A stretch of 64,000 bases of DNA from Micromonospora andamanensis (lineage in GTDB: Bacteria > Actinomycetota > Actinomycetes > Mycobacteriales > Micromonosporaceae): NCBI RefSeq assembly GCF_016863495.1, contig NZ_BOOZ01000015.1:1-64000 (forward strand). Direction: 5' to 3'. Position 1 is the first letter of the stretch; every line of letters begins with the position of its first letter. The notes beneath the pieces are model-generated. The model saw only the letters and a program-made list of their open reading frames with translations. It was not told the DNA's origin and searched no databases. Positions 1 through 9,064 of the stretch are shown here, in pieces. Made by a program: the position numbers and the translations under genes.

Positions 1-39
1 ACGCCTGCGACTTCGTGGTGGGACGGGGACGTTGCTCAT
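1..39 (-). CDS. 5' end of a gene cut by the left edge
   Basis: Only the first 13 codons are visible, reading leftward and encoding MSNVPVPPRSRRR from an ATG at 39. The call rests on a strong ribosome binding site, AGGAGG on the minus strand at 44-49, four bases before the ATG. The basic, proline-containing N-terminus would suit the cytoplasmic end of a membrane protein, but 13 residues cannot identify a family. The gene diverges from the membrane hydrolase at 611. Confidence 0.5.
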   Translation of the reverse strand, partial: MSNVPVPPRSRRR

Positions 40-610
40 GCTTCCTCCTCATGACGGCTGGCCGGTGGCCAGCAGTGCGCTACGAACCGGCGGTCCCGGT
101 GGCCGGGCGGCCACCATCGACTGTCGACGTCGTACCGGGTGGTGGTCTGCCGGTTGTTTGTGATGACCGGCGGAGTAGGTAGCGACAATCGACGATCATC
201 TAACTCGTCGATGGCCAACAGTATTGGCTCGACGTCGCCAACCAGTCAACAACTTCCGGAAATATTCCCGAAACCTTCCCTCGGCCACCCGGCAGCGCGA
301 GGTCACCCCGTTGACCCTGGCCAGTAACGACAAGCTGGCTGACTGTTGCCGCGTAGCAGGTCGGCGGCCTACGCCAGCACCGGGCAACTGTCAACCGGAA
401 GTTCCAGAGACCTTCCGGATACTCGCGGCCGAGGACCCCTCCATGCTGGTGACCAGGGCTGCGACGGCCGGGATCCGGGCACGGGATCGTCGCCTCGTGG
501 CACATCGCAGGCGTGGACTCGCTCCGGTGGGGTAGCCCGATCTGCCGTGGGGTGAGCCGGTCCTCGTACCGGGGCCGCGCGGGCGAACTGCCGAGATTCC
601 CGGAGGGTCG
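40..610. other. intergenic region, no convincing gene
   Basis: This 571-base stretch separates two divergent genes. Several short open frames cross it, but none has a good start site or recognisable protein sequence. It presumably holds both promoters. I could not pick a promoter or operator with confidence. Confidence 0.5.
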
Positions 611-2854
611 ATGTCGGCTGGGTCGGCGGGGCCCGAGGACGTTGTGGAACTGCGGGTGCACGGGGTTTCCGCTCCGGCAGCCGATCAGGCGTCGCAGACG
701 CCCGTGCAGGTGGCGGGAGATCGCAGCGCCGGTTTCTACCGGTCCCGACCCACCTGCGCCGAGACCGGCCCGTCAGGCGGCACCGTGGAGGCGTACCGGT
801 GGAGTGACCTGCCCTCCGGCACCATGGTCCGGACGCTGTCGCTTGTGTTCCTGCTGCCGTTCATGCTGCTCAACGTGGCGGTCTGGATGCGCCCGGGAAA
901 CCCCGCCACCGATCCGGTGGTGCGGGCCCTGTGCCGGGTGCTCGGCCTCACCCTCACCGCGCTGTACGTCCTCACCACGGTCGGGGTGGCGCTGGACCTG
1001 ATCGCCTGGCAGTGCATGTCCTCCCCCGCCTGCCTGTCCGGACGCAGCTGGCTGTCCTGGCTGGGTGGCCGACCGACCGGGCTGCGACTGGCGACCCTGA
1101 CGCTGGTCCCGGTCACCGCCATCGGACTGATCTGGTGGGCCAGCACCCGCCCCGGACGCTCCTTCAACGCGTTCCGCCCGCCGGAGAGCACCCGGTCCGG
1201 GCATCCGCTCAGCGCGGTCGGCCAGTGGGATGCCGAACCGCTCATGGGACGGCTGCGCTCGATCCACGTCGCCGCGGCGTTCGCCACGCTCGACGGCAGC
1301 CTGCTCGCCGCCCGGGTCGCCCACCCGCAGGGCCCCGGGCCCGCGACAGTCGCGCTGGCGGTCCTCACCGGAGCCGTACTGACCGGCTGCGTCGTGCTGA
1401 TCTGCACGCCCGCGCTGATCGAGCGGGACCCCGCGAACCGTCGACTCGACGGCATCGCCCGCACCGTGCGGACCATCGCCATCGGGCTCACCATCGTGGT
1501 CGTCGTCGACGTCCTCGCCGCACCCGGCTGGTGGCCCGAGAGGGGCGGCCTGCCCGGCTACTCCCCCACCCTCACCTGGCTGTTCGGGGCGCATGCCGGG
1601 CTGCTGGCCGCGCTGGCCGCGGTACTGCTGTGGCGTCGGGGCCGGCGGTCGGAACACCGCGCCTCGGGCGCCCTCGGCGCCCTGGCGGCCGCGGCTGTCG
1701 GGGCGGGCATCGCCGTGGCGTTCTCGGCCGAACTCGTGCACCGGGTGGCCGATCTGCTGGACCGGGGCGCGTCGCCCGCCGACCGGACCACCCTTCGACC
1801 ACCACCCGTCTTCACCTGGGCGATCTACGGCTTCTTCCGGGCGGTGCTGATCACACTCGTCGTCACGGGCCTGGCCGTCCTGTTGTCCCGACGCGGTCGC
1901 ACCCGCGCGGCAGCCGCGATCCTGGCACACGACTTCCCGAACCCGTCGGGCGAGGCCACCGCCCGGCTGCGACAGGTACGGCAACTGGTCGCGCGGGCCC
2001 GGTTCACCGAGTGGCTGCCGTCGCTGGCCGTGGTCTACGCGGGCCTCGCCGGACTCGGCGCGGCGACCACGGTGATCGAACTGATCGGAGAGTATCCAGG
2101 CGACGTCATCCAGCGGTACGCCAGCGTGCCCGCGGGATTCGTCGAATTCGGCATCCGGTTCGGCAGCCAGTTGATCTCGGCCACCGTGCTCGGCCTGGTC
2201 ATCGGCGGGATCTTCGCCTACCGGACGCCTGGTTTCCGGCGTCACGTCGGTGTGCTCTGGGACCTGGCGACCTTCTGGCCCCGCGCGGCCCATCCCTTCG
2301 CACCGCCCTGTTACGCCGAGCGGGCCGTGCCGGAACTGGCACGACGCATCACCTACCTGGCCGGCAGCGGCAGGATGGTGCTTGTGACCGGGTACAGCCA
2401 GGGCTCGGTGCTTGTCGCCGCGACAGTCCTCCAGTTGGCGCCGCAGGTCAGCGACCGGGTCGCCCTGCTCACCTACAGCTCGCCGCTGCGCCGGCTCTAC
2501 GCTCGGCTCTTCCCCGCGTACATCGACGACGACATGCTGCGCGAGGTGGGTGACCGGCTCGGCTGGCGATGGGTGAACCTGTGGCGGGACACCGACCCGA
2601 TCGGCGGATGGGTCTTCTCCGCTCACCGACCGGACGCGCCGCCCACCGTCACCGGTCCCCCGGCGTCAGTGGACCGGCGGCTGCGCGACCCCGACGGCCT
2701 GGTCGCGCCGCCGGGTGACAGCGTCCCACCACCGGTCCGGGGTCATGGGCCGGGCGAGTCCGACGAACCGTTCCTGATGGCGGCCCGGGAGCTGGTCGAC
2801 CGGTTGCGCGACAGGCGACGCAACGGACCGGACGACGACTCCCCACCTGCGTAG
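611..2854 (+). CDS. alpha/beta hydrolase-like protein with a large membrane insertion
   Basis: A 747-residue protein of unknown substrate. The N-terminus (VELRVHGVS, about residues 12-20) looks like the first strand and oxyanion region of an alpha/beta hydrolase. It is followed by roughly 500 residues with about nine hydrophobic membrane segments. The C-terminal part then shows a nucleophile elbow, GYSQGS, near residue 595, an acidic element WRDTDPIGG near 660, and a candidate histidine in RGHGPGESD near 715. A complete triad is therefore plausible, with the fold interrupted by a membrane domain. GGAGGG at 602-607 supports the ATG at 611. It could be a membrane-anchored lipase or esterase. 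The family is a by-eye inference. Confidence 0.6.
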   Translation: MSAGSAGPEDVVELRVHGVSAPAADQASQTPVQVAGDRSAGFYRSRPTCAETGPSGGTVEAYRWSDLPSGTMVRTLSLVFLLPFMLLNVAVWMRPGNPATDPVVRALCRVLGLTLTALYVLTTVGVALDLIAWQCMSSPACLSGRSWLSWLGGRPTGLRLATLTLVPVTAIGLIWWASTRPGRSFNAFRPPESTRSGHPLSAVGQWDAEPLMGRLRSIHVAAAFATLDGSLLAARVAHPQGPGPATVALAVLTGAVLTGCVVLICTPALIERDPANRRLDGIARTVRTIAIGLTIVVVVDVLAAPGWWPERGGLPGYSPTLTWLFGAHAGLLAALAAVLLWRRGRRSEHRASGALGALAAAAVGAGIAVAFSAELVHRVADLLDRGASPADRTTLRPPPVFTWAIYGFFRAVLITLVVTGLAVLLSRRGRTRAAAAILAHDFPNPSGEATARLRQVRQLVARARFTEWLPSLAVVYAGLAGLGAATTVIELIGEYPGDVIQRYASVPAGFVEFGIRFGSQLISATVLGLVIGGIFAYRTPGFRRHVGVLWDLATFWPRAAHPFAPPCYAERAVPELARRITYLAGSGRMVLVTGYSQGSVLVAATVLQLAPQVSDRVALLTYSSPLRRLYARLFPAYIDDDMLREVGDRLGWRWVNLWRDTDPIGGWVFSAHRPDAPPTVTGPPASVDRRLRDPDGLVAPPGDSVPPPVRGHGPGESDEPFLMAARELVDRLRDRRRNGPDDDSPPA

Positions 2855-2875
2855 TGGCAGCGCCTGTGACATCCG

Positions 2876-4057
2876 TCAGCCGTTGCCGGGATCGGCGGCG
2901 AGCTGGCCGGTCAGCACCACCAGGAGCTCGAAGCGGACGGCCGGGTCGTCCAGGTCGTCGCCGTACAGCTCACGCAGCCGCTTGAGGCGGTAGCTGACCG
3001 TCTGCGGATGCACGAACAGCTCGGTGGAGACCTCGGCGCGCGATCCCCAGTGTCGAAGCCAGGCGTGCAGCGTCGCCAGCAGGTTCTCCCGTTGCGCCGG
3101 ACGTAGGTGCGCCAACGGCGCGAGGCGACGGGCGGTGAGCACCGCCAACGCCCGCTGCTCGCCGCGCAGGGTCAGCGCGACCATGTGGTCGTCAACGAAG
3201 ACCGGGTCGGGAGCCGGGCCGACCAGAGCGGCGGCCAGCTCGGCGAGCCGGACGGCGGCGGGCACCTGGGGCCAGCCGAGTTCCGGGCCGACCACCGCCC
3301 GCCGCCCGGCCAGTGCCTCGGCCAGCGGGGCGCGGGCCGCCCGGGGACCGGACCGCAGCAGCAGCACGGCGTCCCGACCACGCTCGATCACCAGCCCGTC
3401 CGGGCCGTACCGGAACCGCACGTCGCGGGCCTGGTCCAGCGGCAGCAGTACGGGCACCACCGCGTCCAGGTCGGTCCAACCGATCCGGGCCGCCGCCGAC
3501 TCGACGGCGCTGGGCAGACCGTCGCCGCGCAGCAGCAGCTCGGCGAGGTGTCGACGGCGGTCGCCCTCCCCGGCCTGCTCGCGCAGTTGCAGGGCGTACC
3601 CGTCGGTGCTCGCGGCGGCGAGTTCCGCGACGTACGCGCTCACCGCGTCGGAGAGGTCGATCAGCTCCTCCGGGTCGATCGGGCGCAGCCGGGCCAGTGA
3701 CTGTGACGCCGTCCGCAGCAGCAGCCGGGCAGCCGTCCGCAGCGCGGCCAGCAGCGCCTCCGGCCCCCGGTCCTCCCGCGCCTCGGCGGCACCCAACCCG
3801 ACGAAGACCTCCCGGGACCGGGGTGGCAGCGCCGGTTCTCCGGTGCCGATGAGGTCGAGGAAGCGGTCGAGCGCCACCTGCACGGCGGTGCGTACGTCCC
3901 GGGCGAACTTGTCGTCGGCGATGCCGGCGAAGGCGGGAGTGGCCTCGGTGACGGCGACCGCGACGGCGGCCACGGTGGCCGGCAGGTGCGGGCGCATCGC
4001 GGCGGCCAGATCGGCGGGCAGGTGTCGCCAGGGCGTCGCGGAGACGGGCGCGCTCAC
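2876..4057 (-). CDS. PucR-family transcriptional regulator
   Basis: A 393-residue regulator. The C-terminal 60 residues (about 330-390) carry the PucR helix-turn-helix, with LFVHPQTVSYRLKRLREL as the recognition region. The preceding part resembles the GGDEF-like middle domain of CdaR/PucR proteins, and the N-terminal third is helical. Family members usually respond to a metabolite of the neighbouring catabolic operon. This gene diverges from the aldolase/aminotransferase-kinase-channel genes starting at 4207, so control of that set through the 149-base gap is the natural inference. It converges on the hydrolase gene at 2854. Confidence 0.85.
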   Translation of the reverse strand: MSAPVSATPWRHLPADLAAAMRPHLPATVAAVAVAVTEATPAFAGIADDKFARDVRTAVQVALDRFLDLIGTGEPALPPRSREVFVGLGAAEAREDRGPEALLAALRTAARLLLRTASQSLARLRPIDPEELIDLSDAVSAYVAELAAASTDGYALQLREQAGEGDRRRHLAELLLRGDGLPSAVESAAARIGWTDLDAVVPVLLPLDQARDVRFRYGPDGLVIERGRDAVLLLRSGPRAARAPLAEALAGRRAVVGPELGWPQVPAAVRLAELAAALVGPAPDPVFVDDHMVALTLRGEQRALAVLTARRLAPLAHLRPAQRENLLATLHAWLRHWGSRAEVSTELFVHPQTVSYRLKRLRELYGDDLDDPAVRFELLVVLTGQLAADPGNG

Positions 4058-4206
4058 CCGGCGATTTTGTCACGGCGGGATAAGAACTGGAGAGAATCTC
4101 GCTGGCGAAGGGACGGTGATTCGATCGGAGCACCCGCGCGACGATGGACCCCACAGGCGACCGGGCCGTACGGGCGCGGCGGCCGACCGACCACCGGAGG
4201 AACGCC

Positions 4207-6510
4207 GTGCAGCACCGACTGTCCCGCCAGCACGTCGTCGACATGTGCCGCACCATGCTCGCCCGTGGCTACCTCAAGGCCACCGAGGGCAACGTGTCGG
4301 TCCGGGTGCCCGGGCACCGGCTGTACGCGGTCACTCCGAGCAACTACGACTACGACCGGATGCGAGTCGAGGACATCTGCATCGTGGACTTCGACGGCAT
4401 GCACGTGCCCGACGGCTCCGGAGCCGACCTCAAGCCGTCAATCGAGTGCGGGATGCACGCCAACATCTACCGCGAGCGGCCGGACGTCAACGCGATAGTG
4501 CACACCCACCAGCCGTACGCCTCGGCGCTGGCCTTCCTGCGTAGACCGATCCCGGCGCTCACCGACGAGCAGGTGCGCTTCCTCGGCCGGGAGGTGGCGA
4601 TCATCGACTACGCCCCGTCGGGCACCGGGTTCCTGGCCCGCAACGTGCAGAAGAAGGTGGCCAGCGGGGACAACGCCTTCATCATCGCCAACCACGGGGT
4701 GGTCGCCGTCGGCACCGACCCCGACCGGGCGGTGTTCAACATGGCGCTGTTGGAGAAGGTGTCCATCGCCTACCTGCTGGCGCTGACAACCGAGGCGGGC
4801 AAGGTCCACACCATTCCGACAGCGATCCGGGAGATCGCCTTCAGCAAGCTGCGGGCCGACGAGAAGCGGATCGCCGCGCAGCTCACCGAGGCGGTCGAGC
4901 CGCTGCGGGTACCGGCCGACGAGGCGCTGCCGAGCGCCGACGTGACAGCCGCCGAGGTGGCCGCCCGGACCACGAGCACCACGCCGGGCGCGGCGGCAAG
5001 CGCGGCCGGCAGCGGGACCGCCGACGACGAGGCGGGCGGCGCTCCCGGCATCGAGTCGGCCCGGCTCGGGTACGCGATAAGCGAGTACCCGGACGTCGAC
5101 GACGTGATGCGGCGGCTGAAGGCACTGACCGCCCAGCCGGTACGCGGGCTGCGCCACGACGCGATGCTCGACGTGCTGAACTACTTCGACACCAAGTGCC
5201 GGGCCAGCAAGGAGATCACCGAACGGGCCAAGCGGCGCATCCCGGGCGGGGTGCAGCACAACCTGGCGTTCAACTATCCGTTCCCGCTCGCGGTCGACAA
5301 GGCCGACGGCGCGTACCTGGTGGACCGGGACGGCAACACGTACATCGACTTCCTCCAGGCCGGCGGGCCGACGATCCTGGGCAGCAACTACGGCCCGGTC
5401 AACGAGCGGGTCGCCGAGGTGGTCCGGGACTCCGGCCCGGTGACCGGCCTGTTCCACGAGTACGAACTCAAGCTCGCCGAGATCATCCACCTGTTCATGC
5501 CGCACGTGGAGATGTACCGGTCGCTGGGCTCGGGCACCGAGGCGGTGATGGCCGCCGTGCGAGGCGCCCGCGCCTTCACCGGCAAGAAGATGGTGATCAA
5601 GGTCGGTGGCGCCTACCACGGCTGGTCCGACACGATGGTGTACGGGCTGCGGGTGCCCGGCACCTACCGGATGAACGCCAAGGGCATTCCCTTCGGGGCG
5701 ACGGCCCGTACCCGGGAAGCCTTCCCGCACGACCTCGGGCAGCTCAAGCGCAAGTTGATCGAGAACCGGCTGCGTGGTGGCACGGCCGCGGTGGTGGTCG
5801 AGCCGGTCGGCCCGGAATCCGGTACCCGGCCGGCGCCGCGCGACTTCAACGCCCGGGTCCGCGAGTTGTGCGACGAGTTCGGCGCACTGCTGATCTTCGA
5901 CGAGGTGGTCACCGGTTTCCGGCTCGGGCTGGGTGGCGCCGCCGGTTACTTCGGTGTCACTCCCGACCTGACCGTGCTGGGCAAGGCGGTCTCCGGCGGC
6001 TACCCGATGGCCGGCGGCGTCGGCGGGCGGGCCGACGTGATGGCGGTCTTCGGCTCCGGGCTCGACGGCAGGAGCGGCGCGCACATCCAGGTCGGCGGCA
6101 CCCTGTCGGCCAACCCGCTGTCCTGCGCGGCCGGCTACTTCGCCATCGAGGAGATGGCCCGCACCAACGCCCCGGTGATCGCCGGCCGGGCCGGTGACCG
6201 GCTGACCCGGGGGCTGCAACGGCTGATCGACTCCTACGGACTGCCGTACGTCGCGTACAACCAGGGGTCCATCGTGCACCTTGAGTGCAGTGGCGTGATG
6301 CTGTTGGACATGCGCAACCCGGTGAAGCTGCTCAAGGAGAACAAGGCCCGTAAGCGGCTGATGGAGCAGATGGGCGCGGCCTACACCGCGCACGGCATCG
6401 TCACCCTGGCCGGCTCACGGATGTACACGTCGATGGCCGACACCGACGAGGTGATCGACGACGCGCTCGCCCGGTTCGACCGGGTCTTCGCGCTCGTCGA
6501 AGGGGTCTGA
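4207..6510 (+). CDS. class II aldolase / class III aminotransferase fusion
   Basis: A two-enzyme fusion of 767 residues. Residues about 1-215 form a class II aldolase/adducin domain with the metal ligands HTH (in IVHTHQPYA) and a third histidine in ANHGVV. A low-complexity Ala/Ser/Gly linker follows at about 245-290. Residues about 330-767 are a class III, PLP-dependent aminotransferase close to glutamate-1-semialdehyde aminomutase, with the PLP lysine in LGKAVSGGYP. GGAGG at 4196-4200, six bases before a GTG at 4207, fixes the start, so an earlier in-frame ATG at 4144 is not needed. The kinase starts four bases downstream. The pairing with a sugar kinase suggests catabolism of a (keto- or amino-) sugar or sugar acid. 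The substrate is unknown. Confidence 0.85.
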   Translation: MQHRLSRQHVVDMCRTMLARGYLKATEGNVSVRVPGHRLYAVTPSNYDYDRMRVEDICIVDFDGMHVPDGSGADLKPSIECGMHANIYRERPDVNAIVHTHQPYASALAFLRRPIPALTDEQVRFLGREVAIIDYAPSGTGFLARNVQKKVASGDNAFIIANHGVVAVGTDPDRAVFNMALLEKVSIAYLLALTTEAGKVHTIPTAIREIAFSKLRADEKRIAAQLTEAVEPLRVPADEALPSADVTAAEVAARTTSTTPGAAASAAGSGTADDEAGGAPGIESARLGYAISEYPDVDDVMRRLKALTAQPVRGLRHDAMLDVLNYFDTKCRASKEITERAKRRIPGGVQHNLAFNYPFPLAVDKADGAYLVDRDGNTYIDFLQAGGPTILGSNYGPVNERVAEVVRDSGPVTGLFHEYELKLAEIIHLFMPHVEMYRSLGSGTEAVMAAVRGARAFTGKKMVIKVGGAYHGWSDTMVYGLRVPGTYRMNAKGIPFGATARTREAFPHDLGQLKRKLIENRLRGGTAAVVVEPVGPESGTRPAPRDFNARVRELCDEFGALLIFDEVVTGFRLGLGGAAGYFGVTPDLTVLGKAVSGGYPMAGGVGGRADVMAVFGSGLDGRSGAHIQVGGTLSANPLSCAAGYFAIEEMARTNAPVIAGRAGDRLTRGLQRLIDSYGLPYVAYNQGSIVHLECSGVMLLDMRNPVKLLKENKARKRLMEQMGAAYTAHGIVTLAGSRMYTSMADTDEVIDDALARFDRVFALVEGV

Positions 6511-6514
6511 GCCG

Positions 6515-8107
6515 GTGGCCGCCAGTCCGCCCCAGGTCTTCGCGATCGACCTGGGCACGTCGGGCCTGAAGGCCGCGCTGGTGGCCGCGGACGGCACGAT
6601 CACCGGCTGGGCCGAGCGGCCGGTCCCGCTGCGGGTGCTGCCCGGTGGCGGCGCCGAGCAGGACCCGCTCGCCTGGTGGACGGCGCTCGGGCAGGTCGCC
6701 GCCGAGCTGGGACGGGATCATCCCGAGCAGATGCGGGCGGTGGCGACGGTGTGTGCCTCCACCCAGGGCGAGGGGACCATCGCGGTGGACACCGACGGTG
6801 AACCGCTCACCCCGTGCATCAGCTGGCTCGACATGCGGGGCGCGTCGCACCTGCGACGGCAGTTCGGCGGGTTTCCCGCGTACCAGGGGATGTCGGTGCG
6901 GCGGATCGCCCGCTGGCTGCGGCTCACCGGGGGCATGCCCTCACCGACCGGCAAGGACCCCGCCGCCCACATGCTGTTCGTCCGCGACACCATGCCGCAG
7001 GTGTACGCGCGCACCGCGACGTTCCTCAACGTGCTCGACTGGATCAACCTGAGGCTCACCGGACGGACGGTGGCCACCGTCGACTCGATTCTGACCTCGT
7101 GGGTGACCGACAACCGGCGTCCCGGCGGCATCCGCTACTCCCCCGCCCTGGTCGCCGACTGCGGCGTCGAGGCGGACAAACTGCCGCCGATCGTCGCCTG
7201 CACCGAGGTGATCGGCACGCTGACGCCGACCGCCGCCGCGCACCTGGGCCTGCCGACGACGGTGCGGGTGGTCGCCGGGGCGATCGACAACACCGCAGCG
7301 GCGATCGGCGCCGGCACCACCGGCGACAACGAGCCGCACCTGTACGTGGGAACCTCGTCCTGGATCGCCGCCCACGTGCCCCGGAAGAAGACCGACGTCG
7401 CCGCCGGCATCGCCTCGGTGCCCTGTGCGATCGGCGACCGTTACCTGCTGACCGCCCTCCAGGCCACCGCCGGCGCCAACCTCACCTGGCTGCGGGACAA
7501 GATCGTGGAGTACGACGACCCGCTGCTCAGCGCCGGACAGCTCAGCCGCGACGAGGGGACGATCTTCGACGCCTTCGACATGATCATTCCGACGGTGCCG
7601 CCGGGGGCCAACGGGGTGCTCTACACCCCCTGGCTCTACGGCGAACGCGCCCCGGTGGACGACGCCAACCTGCGCGCCGGGTTCTTCAACATCTCCCTCG
7701 ACACCAACCGCTCCGATCTGCTGCGGGCGGTCTTCGAGGGCGTCGCGTTCAACACCCGGTGGCTGCTCGGCGCGGTGAACCGGTTCCTCGGCGCGCCGGT
7801 CTCCTCGATGGCCATCACCGGCGGCGGGGCGCTGTCGGACTCGTGGTGCCAGATCTTCGCCGACGTGCTCGGCGTCGAGATCCGCCGCGACGCCCAACCG
7901 CTCGCGGTCAACGCCAGGGGTGCGGGCTGGATCGGCGGGGTCGGCACCGGGCAGCTCACCTTCGCCGACATCCCGGGCCTGATGCGTACCGACCGGATCT
8001 TCGTGCCGACGCCCGCCCACCGGGCCACCTACGACGAGATCTTCGATGTCTACCGGCCACTGCACAAGCGGCTGGCCCCCGTCTACCGTCGCCTCAACCG
8101 ACGCTGA
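6515..8107 (+). CDS. FGGY-family carbohydrate kinase (xylulokinase-like)
   Basis: A 530-residue ATP-dependent sugar or polyol kinase. The N-terminal phosphate-binding motif FAIDLGTSGLKAAL and the C-terminal glycine-rich motif ITGGGALSDSWCQIFADVLG are typical of the FGGY family, and the length matches. It starts with GTG four bases after the stop of the aldolase/aminotransferase fusion, so the two are almost certainly translated together. The substrate (xylulose, erythrulose, glycerol-like or another) cannot be read by eye. The adjacent channel at 8156 may supply a small polyol. Confidence 0.9.
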   Translation: MAASPPQVFAIDLGTSGLKAALVAADGTITGWAERPVPLRVLPGGGAEQDPLAWWTALGQVAAELGRDHPEQMRAVATVCASTQGEGTIAVDTDGEPLTPCISWLDMRGASHLRRQFGGFPAYQGMSVRRIARWLRLTGGMPSPTGKDPAAHMLFVRDTMPQVYARTATFLNVLDWINLRLTGRTVATVDSILTSWVTDNRRPGGIRYSPALVADCGVEADKLPPIVACTEVIGTLTPTAAAHLGLPTTVRVVAGAIDNTAAAIGAGTTGDNEPHLYVGTSSWIAAHVPRKKTDVAAGIASVPCAIGDRYLLTALQATAGANLTWLRDKIVEYDDPLLSAGQLSRDEGTIFDAFDMIIPTVPPGANGVLYTPWLYGERAPVDDANLRAGFFNISLDTNRSDLLRAVFEGVAFNTRWLLGAVNRFLGAPVSSMAITGGGALSDSWCQIFADVLGVEIRRDAQPLAVNARGAGWIGGVGTGQLTFADIPGLMRTDRIFVPTPAHRATYDEIFDVYRPLHKRLAPVYRRLNRR

Positions 8108-8155
8108 CCGGCCGAAAACGCCGCCAGCAGCTGCGGTTTTGGTGAGACTGAGGCC

Positions 8156-8869
8156 ATGGTTGACGCCAGACGGTACGTGGCCGAGTTCATCGGGACCCTC
8201 CTCCTGGTCTTCTTCGGCGTGGGCAGCGCCATCGCGGCCCGGATCGAGGGTGGCGTGGTGGTGGTATCGCTGGCGTTCGGGTTCGTCCTGCTCGCGTTGG
8301 TCTACACGATCGGACAGCTCTCCGGCAGTCACGTGAACCCGGCGGTGACCCTCGGCGTGTTGCTCTCCGGCAAGATCACGGCGCTCGGGGCCGTCGCATA
8401 CTGGATCGCGCAGTTCGCCGGTGCCGCCGTGGCCTCGTTCCTGCTCTGGGCGCTGGTGCGTTGGGGAGGGGTGAACGACCAGACAGGCGTGCTCGGCGCC
8501 AACGGTTACGGCACCAACATCAACGCCGGTGGGGCGATGCTGCTGGAGACCGTACTGACCTTCCTGTTCGTCCTGGTCGTGCTCGTGGTGAGCAAGCGCA
8601 GCACGGACCTGTCGGGCTTCGCCGGCCTGGCGATCGGGCTCGCCCTCGGCGTGGCGAACCTGGTCGGTGTCGCACTTACCGGCGCGGCGGTGAATCCGGC
8701 CCGGGCGTTTGGGCCAGCGATCTTCGAAGGCGGCCTCGCGCTCCGTCAACTCTGGGTGTTCATCGTCTTCCCCCTGCTCGGCGGGGTGCTGGCCGCGCTT
8801 GTCGCGCCGCTTGTCGAACATGGCTCCGGCGTCACCCGGATCGGCACGCCCCGGCCGTCCGGGCGCTGA
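8156..8869 (+). CDS. MIP-family channel (aquaporin or glycerol facilitator)
   Basis: A 237-residue integral membrane channel with six hydrophobic segments and the two half-helix NPA motifs of the family: HVNPAVTLG near residue 61 and AVNPARAFGP near 181. The spacing and length resemble aquaporin Z-type channels. The arginine after the second NPA (NPAR) belongs to the selectivity filter. It lies 48 bases after the FGGY kinase on the same strand. This could mean uptake of the kinase substrate or simply water transport. The gap contains a short imperfect inverted repeat (around 8114-8141), so co-transcription is not certain. Confidence 0.88.
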   Translation: MVDARRYVAEFIGTLLLVFFGVGSAIAARIEGGVVVVSLAFGFVLLALVYTIGQLSGSHVNPAVTLGVLLSGKITALGAVAYWIAQFAGAAVASFLLWALVRWGGVNDQTGVLGANGYGTNINAGGAMLLETVLTFLFVLVVLVVSKRSTDLSGFAGLAIGLALGVANLVGVALTGAAVNPARAFGPAIFEGGLALRQLWVFIVFPLLGGVLAALVAPLVEHGSGVTRIGTPRPSGR

Positions 8870-9064
8870 GTCGGGCCACCATTGACGTCCGACCACTCGC
8901 GGTTTTGCGCCTTCGGTACTTGATCAGCTTTTGCCCGTTTCCCAGCAATCGGGAGCTGCGGCCGACATGGCCACCTGAAAGTTTCGGTAGTCATCGATGA
9001 TGGCTTTTATCCTCTGATCGATGCGACGCTATGACGTCGGCGCCGGCCATCGACAGGAGGATAC

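Noticed and set aside
773..2626. 617-residue minus-strand open frame opposite the membrane hydrolase
   Set aside because: Composition is shadow-like, without membrane or catalytic motifs; the plus-strand protein explains the region.
4207..6510. The class III aminotransferase as kynurenine aminotransferase of the NRPS cluster
   Set aside because: It is about 50 kb from the dioxygenase, is fused to an aldolase and is coupled to a sugar kinase. Its family is not that of kynurenine aminotransferases.
8114..8141. Terminator between the FGGY kinase and aquaporin genes
   Set aside because: The inverted repeat is short and imperfect, so I mention it only as a possible weak element.
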